DNA from: Eutreptiella sp. 'Long Island Sound 2002'
Taxonomy: Eukaryota; Euglenozoa; Euglenophyceae; Eutreptiales; Eutreptiaceae
Assembly (NCBI GenBank): GCA_964036045.1
Contig: OZ038379.1
Location: forward strand, 110,919,611-110,983,610
Direction: 5' to 3'
Length of the DNA stretch: 64,000 bases
The notes beneath the pieces were generated by a model. The model searched no databases. It worked only from the letters and a program-made list of their open reading frames with translations, and had not been told where the DNA came from. Position numbers and translations under genes: made by a program. Within the stretch, counting starts at the first letter, position 1; each line of letters opens with the position of its first letter. Positions 42,301 to 49,363 of the stretch are shown piece by piece.

Positions 42301-42812
42301 CAACCCAATGGAAGCCCCCCCCCCCCCGACAATGGCTGCCCCCTCCCCCCTCTGGCCCTTCCCTAGTCCTTCCACCCCCCTCCCACTCATGAGTGCTTTC
42401 CTGCATAAGGAAGTATGGAAAATGATTCGGAAAAGACGCCCGGCTTGGTGCTGTGTGTCTGTTTGTAGGAAGTATGGGAACTGCACCAACTCACTACACT
42501 CATCGAGGTGTAGATTTTCGTTCTGTGGCCTCAACCCTAGCACTGTCGGGCCATCAGACACCATTGCACCGAAAACGAACAAATTTGGCGCACGTGTACG
42601 CACGTGTGCTCCCACACATAGACACACACACACACACACACACGCACACACACAGACACACTTTGACATAGGCATAGGCACTATTGGGGTACCCTTGCTT
42701 CAAGCCTTTGTTGGGGGGGGTACCTTTCCTTTCTTTACACGTTTTTCACCGGGGGGGGGGGGGGCACTTGAGAGAACTGCTCCTCACCTGCGGGTCCACG
42801 TAGCCGTGTCCC
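42301..42812. other. C-tract and (CA)n microsatellite, no gene
   Basis: Contains a C-run near 42,317, a (CA)n microsatellite at about 42,622-42,660 and G-runs near 42,712 and 42,751. The frame of the retrotransposon relic stays open here, but the composition is low-complexity. This is the left flank of the transposon insertion. Confidence 0.5.
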
Positions 42813-42817
42813 ATGTT

Positions 42818-42842
42818 CTTAGGCGGCCCTATACGCACGTAG
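42818..42842 (+). repeat. Left terminal inverted repeat
   Basis: Starts CTTAGGCGGCCCTA and ends GCACGTAG. It is preceded without a gap by the target duplication ATGTT (42,813-42,817). Confidence 0.85.
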
Positions 42843-43020
42843 CAAAATTGCCACATTTCCCAAATGGGTACCACCCCAAAACGGGGGCTGAAAAACCACT
42901 TTGAAAAATTGCACAATTGTGCTTTGCATAGAACACCCCCCAAAAAAAGTGAATTGTCCAAAATGACTGTGTGTAGGGGGTACAACGTGTGCCAGTCAAA
43001 AGTCATGTATCCCCTTCAAA

Positions 43021-43040
43021 TTTGGGCACTGCAGTGTCCA
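43021..43040. promoter_or_regulatory. Palindromic motif, site 1 (left subterminal)
   Basis: GGGCACTGCAGTGTCC, one change from the consensus palindrome. It is centred about 213 bp inside the left end. Confidence 0.6.
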
Positions 43041-43349
43041 TCCAAAGAAAAATCGAATTCTTCCAAATCATCCGCTGCTGCATTTCAAACCATGCCGTAA
43101 AATGCAACCTAAAAAATGAAGCAAGGAGGACGACAGGCAAACGCATGCAAAAGTCTGGTTGGCTTTTTGTTACCGCGTCTGTTGACACAGTCACTGTGAT
43201 TGTATGCGAAGCGTCAAGAATGATGCACCACCAGTGGTGCCGACCAACAACGGAGGCGCCGCCAGTGCAGGCAATCCAATAATAAATGACAACAACAATG
43301 CCTGCAAAAGAAATGGCCCAGCGGGGTACAAAAAGGGCGAGTCGCTGAG

Positions 43350-43372
43350 TTTGGGCACTGCACCGCCCAAAA
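43350..43372. promoter_or_regulatory. Palindromic motif, site 2 (left flank)
   Basis: GGGCACTGCACCGCCC, the most decayed copy, with the outer arms TTT/AAA retained. It lies just past the 3' end of gene A. Confidence 0.5.
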
Positions 43373-43496
43373 TTACCAAAACATGAAAAAGGGCACAAGT
43401 CTCACACCTGCATAGAAAAGGACGCGCGACAGTGTGCAAATCGAGGCGAAAAAACTACTGACATGGTCACAGGCAGTGCCAACCGCACAACGCAGT

Positions 43497-44965
43497 CTAC
43501 TTCTTCTTTGGTGGAGCCTTCTTACCCTTGGCCTGACCTACTTTGGCGTGAAACAGATTGAGGGGGGTACTGTCCTTGGCCTTTTTGGCTGGCCTTTTGG
43601 GGGGATCATCAACCTCATCCCCACTATCGTCGGAGGACGGCTTCTTCTTGCTGGGGGTGCTCCTCTTCTTGCTGTCACCACCGACCAGCACGATCTCGTC
43701 ATCCTCCTCTTCCTCCACATCGTCCCCCCCCTCCTCATCTTCCCCTTCCCCAGGCCGCTGCACCACAACTGGCATACAGTCCCTAATCCTTGGCATCCAA
43801 GCGTCCCAGTTAACCAAGTAGACACAGTCCATCTCCTGCACATACGCCATGTACAGCAGTATTTCATCCATTTGGTCGCCATGCAGTCCCGTCAACGGCC
43901 GCAGAGTGTATGGGTTGAGCACTGCAGTGCAAAAATTAGGGTCGCATCGAATTTGGGCACTGCAGTTCCCATGAACACCAAAAGACGACGAAAACAGGTG
44001 CTCAGAGGACATAATACCTTCACCGGCAGTCTTCTCAAAGGTGTCAATAAACTCAGCCACGCGGCCACCAGATATCTGCAGTAATGAGACCAGTGGTCTC
44101 CAATTTTTCCAGATTGAGCCCTGGCAGGGATACAGTGTTGGACAGGCCACAGGTACGCAAAGGACTGACAACGGTGGTCTCATCGTGCATCTCTCATACC
44201 ACAGATGTTTTCTCGCCCAGCCGGCCACACTTCCGCAGAGCCACCGGCAGCATCTCTTTCGCTTTGCCCTTGTGCACTTCAGTCCAAATTCGAGCGGCCA
44301 CTTGTCCCATACTCAGCTTGCTCACTGAGTGTTGTACCGCATTGTGATCGCCTCCAATAATCTCTCTGATGTCCACAGGACAGTCGTGTCTGATCTCCTC
44401 GCAGTAGACGTGTTGTAACCAGTCCGGCAGTGCCCGTGACTTCTCACAGTATTCTCGGTGAAGTCTTTGGAGTGCACTCAGGATATGAGCCCCGCCCAAG
44501 CAGTAGGGGATTTCAGCTGATAGAAAAATGCACCACAGGGAGATGGTAGATGGGGGATATCAGCGAGATGGGCACTGCAGTGCCCAAACGACCAGACTGT
44601 GTGAAAATTACGACGCGTGTGTGACAGGATGGTAGTGTACCTTCGTTTCGCCATATGAGAATGTTTGAGATAGGCCGGCAGGGTGGATTTGTCCTCAGGC
44701 TTGCGATCCGCGATAGTACTGAGTCCTCGTCCCTCTCTCTGGTCTGCCCACGCGTGAGGTCGGTGTCAAACTTTATCTTGGTCAGCTGTATCTTGACCAG
44801 CTCCTTTTTGATCCACGTTGTCCGGAATGTTTCCGTTGCCTGGTCTGTCCCCGGCCGCTTCACTGGAGCCTGCCCCGACTGCGCCCGTGTCTTCTCTGCT
44901 GTGTGAACGGCTTGCGATGTGGTCTGCTGCTGGTCCCCTTCCGGCAGTTCGGTATTCGAAGGCAT
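43497..44965 (-). CDS. Transposon gene A, 374 aa, four exons
   Basis: Exons are 44,965-44,641, 44,516-44,200, 44,075-44,018 and 43,921-43,497. Their lengths (325, 317, 58 and 425) sum to exactly 375 codons including the stop, and the three introns (124, 124 and 96 nt) all begin GTA and end CAG. Joining restores smooth protein at each seam (for example RNE-AEIPYCLGG and EKTSV-ISGGRVAEF) where the unspliced frames hit stops. I recognise no domain. The C-terminal ~84 residues are strikingly acidic and then lysine-rich (DDVEEEEDDE, PPKRPAKKAK, KKAPPKKK), which suggests a nuclear, DNA- or chromatin-associated protein. The start is the ATG 15 nt beyond the stop of gene B. Lying inside an intact transposon, it is probably an accessory factor or the C-terminal half of a composite transposase. 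No gene outside the element accompanies it. Confidence 0.8.
43917..43932. promoter_or_regulatory. Palindromic motif, site 3 (3' splice site of intron 3)
   Basis: GAGCACTGCAGTGCAA. The central CTGCAG provides the AG acceptor of intron 3 of gene A. Confidence 0.55.
43922..44017 (-). other. Gene A intron 3 (96 nt), with two palindromes
   Basis: Begins GTATTATG and ends TTTTTGCACTGCAG, with CTAAT near the 3' end as a possible branch region. It contains palindrome copy 4, and copy 3 supplies the 3' splice site itself. Confidence 0.75.
43952..43970. promoter_or_regulatory. Palindromic motif, site 4 (inside intron 3)
   Basis: GGGCACTGCAGTTCCC, one change from consensus. It lies within intron 3 of gene A, about 35 bp from site 3. 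Confidence 0.55.
44076..44199 (-). other. Gene A intron 2 (124 nt)
   Basis: Begins GTATGAG and ends ATTACTGCAG. It lacks the full palindrome but carries a different small hairpin, GAGACC-act-GGTCTC (44,086-44,100), just before the acceptor. Retaining it introduces an in-frame TGA at once. Confidence 0.78.
44517..44640 (-). other. Gene A intron 1 (124 nt), with palindrome
   Basis: Begins GTACAC and ends TTTTTCTATCAG, with a pyrimidine-rich 3' end. A perfect palindrome copy lies near its middle. Confidence 0.75.
44568..44588. promoter_or_regulatory. Palindromic motif, site 5 (inside intron 1)
   Basis: Perfect core GGGCACTGCAGTGCCC at 44,570-44,585. Confidence 0.6.
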
Positions 44966-44980
44966 AGCTTAGCAAAGGGG

Positions 44981-47355
44981 CTAACAAAGGGTCACACGAC
45001 ACACTACAAAAGGCCACAGGGCTGCAAATTGTTGATTTACAGGCTTCCAATGTTGATGACTACTGGCAGCGCTCGACGATTGAACACAGATGGCAGAAAT
45101 AGCATCACAGTCGGATGCACCTGGTAAAAATCGAGGGTCAAACTGATTCAGCTCCGAAAGGACAGCCACGGGGGCGTCGGAATCATCACTGTGAACAGAC
45201 ACTGCTTCTGGAGGGGGGGGGTCCGGGTCCCATCCATCATCACCCACAAAATCAGCAGCCCTCAGGTCTGGATCTCCGGCTGCCCCACCAGCAGGGGGGG
45301 GGGGGGTCCTCATCACTGTCACTGTCGCCATCAGCATTGGGGGGGGCGGGTATCCGGGCGGGGTCCCTTTGCGTAAAAGCGCGTGCTGGCCGGCGTCGCT
45401 TGTACCGGTCTGGTGTATTACATGCGCGTAACATGTCCTGTGCTTGTGCTACTGTTGTGTCCATACCACCTGGAGGACGCTGTGGCACGTGTCTACCCAG
45501 CTCTGTCATCACATCAGCATCAACTTCAACAGGTTTAACAAGTGTCTGCAATGTCTTGGCACATAGATCTCGGTAATGCTCTGCAGTGAGCACCGTATCT
45601 AGTGCGCAAGGAAAATCCATCTTGGCAGGATCCCACCTGTCTTGCACGATACTCGACTTCTGACTGGACCAGACCAGGGGGGGGTATAACACCAACATCG
45701 AATCGCGCCATCAATCTGGTGAAACGACGATCAACCGGTTGTGGCAGTCCCTTGGGAACATTAACGTACTGCAGGTCCTTCGGGGTCTGGTGTGCAACGG
45801 GAGTGAGTATAAACAGGTCATGCACCTGTTGCAACGTACAGTTCCCAGGGTGTTGTGCCATTAAGTGCACAACACGGCTTAACAGGGCCTCACACGGTTC
45901 CTCACTGTGTGCCACCCCAGGTAAGCGGGCAAACCACTGGGACCACAATAGCCTAGCAACAACAATGGTGCGCACATATTCAACCTTGTCCTCATAACCT
46001 AGGGTGAGCCTCAGAAGGACGTGTAGACAACGGCTCAACAATGGCCCTGCAGCGTGCTGCTCTCCCTGTGCAGACCAATGACAATCCCTCACTTGCGACC
46101 CAATAATAAACAAGGCTGGAATGTAACCATACAGCAGTGTTACCAACCCTTGCACCTGTGTAAGAAGTGTGCTGTGATTAGCGTTACCGGGTTGGTGCAA
46201 ACCCCTTAGAGTCTGTAACTTCTGTTCCAAAGGTTGGCGCCACTTATGGGCCAAGTGCAAGAGCACCAGAATCATACGCTCCATATAGATGAGTTTCGGA
46301 AGGTTGGGCGCTGCAGTGCCCAAATTGAGTGAACCATAGGAAAAATAGGTAAATAAAGGGAAGAATCTTCTGTAGCACAGGGTTACACAATATTTATATG
46401 GGTGCCATGTGCCGTACACTACCGGGGTACGTGTAATGAACAGGGGCACGTTGTACCGAGCATAGCTGATGCTGTAAACGAGCTTAAGGACACGGTAGTG
46501 AATATTTTCGTCGACCAACAATGGAAGACGGTGCTGTGTGTGCTGCTGCACCTCCTGGAGCCCGTGAATAATAGAGACAAGGTCGGGGGTAGCGGACACA
46601 GTTAGGTCTGTGAGAAAAAAGGGGGTCCAAGCTGGGCTGGTAACATTATCCCGTCGTATGTCCAAGGGACAACGAACATGTTGAAGGCGGATGGGGTCGT
46701 CCATCAACCCTTGCAAGCCATCAATGAAGTTTTTATGGCTCTGCACCAACAAGTCTGCAGTGTACCCAATCCTCTGCCGCAAAACCGAGAGGCTAGGAAA
46801 AGACGGCACAATGTCGACAGGTCGTTTCAAGAGTATGATAGCAGCAACTATACAATTAAGGGACCGGTTCTCATTACCAGGCACAGGCCGGAAGTTACGT
46901 CTATAAAAATTATCAAACCATAGAACAGCGGGTTTACCTTCCAAGGTCTGCCAAAGACTGGTGCACGCAGTTGCTCCTTGAACTGCAAAGGAGGGTACAT
47001 GGTAAGAACATTGACCCATGTGAGCCAAACACCTACGTTGCACACGACTCTTGGGTTGAACACCTACAGCCCTCTTGGCACGTGGACGACACCTCTTGTG
47101 TAGAACAGAACATATATTAAAAATCTCTTGCTGAGCAACACGGAACCATTGGTCCGGCAGACAATTAACGGTGCGCCTGTCCCTTTGTTGGATGTATTCA
47201 CCAACAGACCGCCTACTTCTCCACTCCAACCGGAGATCTAACACCCACGTACAAAACACATCGGCACCCTTATCCACACCCACAGCCTCAGATAGATCCC
47301 CCTTTGAAGCATATACCTTCGAACTAAGGAACTGCCGGAAGGGAGCCGCATCCAT
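44981..47355 (-). CDS. Transposon gene B, candidate transposase (~790 aa)
   Basis: The frame runs from ATG 47,355 to TAG 44,981 with two frame changes, at a C8 run (45,677-45,684) and a C13 run (45,294-45,306). Treating each as one surplus C gives exactly 791 codons. No family is recognised with certainty. Features that suggest a DDE-type transposase are hydrophobic strands ending in Asp at AVLWFDNFYRRNF (D148) and LPLLVDENIHYRVLK (D282). These are followed by GTWHPYKYC (H318) and a helical region with KLIYMERMI (E359), about the order expected of an RNase H-fold catalytic core. Residues 80-120 are Cys/His/Arg-rich and may bind DNA. The C-terminal ~150 residues are acidic and proline-rich. 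The open frame extends 55 codons upstream, but that part looks non-coding and a plausible 3' splice site (CCTGCGAACAG) lies just before ATG 47,355. Its position inside the TIRs is the main support for the role. Confidence 0.68.
46304..46325. promoter_or_regulatory. Palindromic motif, site 6 (within gene B coding frame)
   Basis: GGGCGCTGCAGTGCCC lies in the open frame of gene B, encoding NLGTAAP at about residues 344-350 between two conserved-looking blocks. Either the motif is tolerated in the protein or an unannotated intron removes it. Confidence 0.55.
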
Positions 47356-47652
47356 GGACAAAAGTCCTGTTCGCAGGCAGCAAGGGTAAGGAGACAAAGA
47401 AAACAGAGACACTATCACAAAACAAACTTGATGCGGCATAGACCAAAAGCAGCTAGCGAAGATCCAAACAATGTATCTCCCAATGGACGTGGAACGTTCC
47501 AAAGCCTGGGTACACTCCAAGGTGGCATTCAGACAACCGGCAATATATTTCCAATGAGCAGAGGATGAGTACCAACGTCTGATGATTCATACGTCCTTTG
47601 TCAGGTGTTACGCAATGGGAACCAATAGGAGTGAAATACGGATTTTTAAATT

Positions 47653-47676
47653 TTTTGGACACTGCAGTGCCCAAAA
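47653..47676. promoter_or_regulatory. Palindromic motif, site 7 (right flank)
   Basis: GGACACTGCAGTGCCC with TTTT/AAAA outer arms, about 468 bp inside the right end and upstream of gene B. Confidence 0.6.
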
Positions 47677-47888
47677 GTACTGGAAGTCCATTTTCAAGTG
47701 CACATTTGGACAGGAATGGAAGTGATTGGGCAAGGTACATTGTACGTGGCCTTCCGAGTATAACACCGCGGTGCGATGACCCATGGATAACGGGTATGCC
47801 AAGTTTTGATGCATGCTGCTGCAGTATGACATCACCTGTGGAGATGACTACAGAGGTGTACTGGAGAACCCACTGAAAAAAGCCATTT

Positions 47889-47922
47889 AAAATTTTTGGG
47901 CACTGCAGTGCCCAAAAATTTT
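47889..47922. promoter_or_regulatory. 34-bp perfect palindrome, site 8 (right subterminal)
   Basis: The best copy: all 34 bases are self-complementary, with core GGGCACTGCAGTGCCC and outer arms AAAATTTTT/AAAAATTTT. It is centred about 228 bp inside the right end, nearly mirroring site 1. Confidence 0.7.
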
Positions 47923-48108
47923 GAATGATACAATTTTCAGCCCGGAATAGGGGGTGTATACGTACACCTCTGGAAGCAACAAAAGGCAAGGTTGTTGTAT
48001 CCCACGATGAAAATCCACGTGGGGTTGGCCGAAAAAATGATATGCTTTTTTGGGGGGCAAAAAACTGATGTTGAAATCGGCATGAATCGTGCCTTTTAGC
48101 AACGAAGT

Positions 48109-48133
48109 CTACGTGCGTAAAGGGCCGCCTAAG
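48109..48133 (-). repeat. Right terminal inverted repeat
   Basis: Reads CTTAGGCGGCCCTT...GCACGTAG on the minus strand, with one difference from the left end (T for A at position 14). It is followed without a gap by ATGTT (48,134-48,138). Confidence 0.85.
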
Positions 48134-48138
48134 ATGTT

Positions 48139-48810
48139 GTGCCCCTAGGAGAAAGCGGCCAAGCGCTGCCCCGGCCAAGAGTGTAGTATCTCAAAAAAGC
48201 AATATCGAAGCACCCCATAGCGCGCGTGCCCCACCGATGGACCCTTGCGCCTACCGCCGCACCACACGAGCGAGACACACACTCAACGTGATGCCCCTGC
48301 TTTCTGCCCGTGCACGGAGAGCAAAGGTACGACCGAGTCGACCCCGCGGGGCCGAGCGTGGTGGGTCGTGCGTAGCCCAACGACTTCCCCCTCACCCAGC
48401 ACGGCGACTGGGGCCAGGCATGGCGCCGCCGCAAGACCCAGGGTGTCCCACAACCCCACCAGCGCGTTAACCAAACACTCACGAGTCGCGAAAGCAACCT
48501 CCTTGGGTGGCGGGCCTCAAATCAACCCAACCGAGACCTTCCCCCCTGCGGGTCGTGCGCCCCGGCCACGCGACCGCGGCACTCATCGATGAATGAGAGG
48601 ATGCCCACGTATTTGCATGTGCCCTTTTGTTGTTGTGTGCTGTCTTCGAAGATTTTTCCCATTTTCCCTGTTGGCACCTTTGATGTTCTGTGGCGTACCA
48701 TGACCATTGTACTTGTGGATCCGAATTTAACTGATGCCAATTGCAATGGTCATGATGCTATCCCTTGAGATTTTTCCCCTTTTCCCGGTTTGGCACTTTT
48801 CCCCCACGTC
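48139..48810. other. GC-rich flank then T-rich sequence, no gene
   Basis: 48,190-48,600 is GC-rich, with overlapping frames on both strands and no motif. Two related segments, GATTTTTCCC...TTTTCCC...GGCAC, lie about 117 bp apart near 48,652 and 48,769. Confidence 0.45.
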
Positions 48811-49318
48811 TAGGTGCCCTCGGAATTCGGTTTTGAGCCACATAGCTGAAGACACGGCCCGTGCTTGGTTTCGGGGTGTTGGTGCACATTGTGCAGATTT
48901 TGGGGCTTTTTGGCGCCTTTTTGGGCCGTCTCTCGGACATATTGTGGAGTTGAAGGGTTCTAGAGGGCTCTTTGACACGGCGAAGTCAAGCCACACGTGG
49001 GGTGTAGCCACCCTTTCCCATCATTTGGGCGTTTCGCCTGGGTTTTGAGACTATTTTGGGTAAAAAATGGCTGTTTTTGGCCCAAAAATGCGCGCAGATT
49101 TGGGAGGGCACCTCCCGACTTGGCGCCACCGCTCCGGGCCGCCACCGGTGAGTTTCTGGCTCAAAACTTGGATTTGGCAAGGCCACCACCTAGGCTCCAA
49201 TATGGCTACATGGACAAAAGTTCCGAAGCGTTGGGACAGAGCAATGGGCGACAAGGCATGGAGACGTGCTTGTCGTTGCTCGTTGTTGCTTGTTGTTGTT
49301 GCTTGTTAGCTAAATTCT
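48811..49318 (+). repeat. Dispersed ~510-bp repeat family, copy 1
   Basis: Runs from TAGGTGCCCTCGGAATTC to the TTGTTGTTGCTTGTTAGCTAAATT tail. It matches the reverse complement of 52,746-53,259 over its whole length, with the block GGATTTGGCAAGGCCACCAC identical in all three copies. It lacks the AGGGGTGTAGTAAT terminus present in the other two. No coding capacity is recognised. Confidence 0.75.
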
Positions 49319-49363
49319 ATTGCCTTCGGCAAGTCCACCTCGCAGAAAAACTAGTCCAAGCAA

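Larger units (their letters stand above)
47360..48108 (-). other. Presumed 5' leader and promoter region of the transposon
   Basis: About 750 bp between the right TIR and gene B holds palindromes 7 and 8. A frame stays open for 241 codons across it (48,178-47,453), but that frame starts outside the TIR and runs through both palindromes, so I do not call it a gene. A short non-coding 5' exon is possible. Confidence 0.4.
42818..48133 (-). mobile_element. 5.3-kb DNA transposon with TIRs and 5-bp TSD
   Basis: The ends are 25-bp inverted repeats (CTTAGGCGGCCCT...GCACGTAG) that differ at one position. They are flanked immediately by perfect direct repeats ATGTT at 42,813-42,817 and 48,134-48,138, the expected footprint of cut-and-paste insertion. 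Both genes inside are on the minus strand and read away from the right end. About 650 bp of non-coding sequence lies on the left and 750 bp on the right, each with two copies of a palindromic motif. A 5-bp duplication with CTTAGG termini does not match the ends I know for hAT (8 bp), Tc1/mariner (TA), CACTA, piggyBac (TTAA) or Mutator (about 9 bp). Transib has 5 bp but CAC-type ends. I therefore leave the superfamily open. The single TIR mismatch and the long open frames suggest a young insertion. Confidence 0.82.

Noticed and set aside
43003-43398. 131-codon minus-strand frame left of gene A
   Set aside because: It spans two palindrome copies and has an unusual hydrophobic/Trp-rich composition. 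It lies in the element's left non-coding flank.
47453-48178. 241-codon minus-strand frame at the right end of the transposon
   Set aside because: It starts outside the TIR, crosses it, and reads through two palindromes. It is more likely an open stretch of leader sequence, although parts look protein-like.
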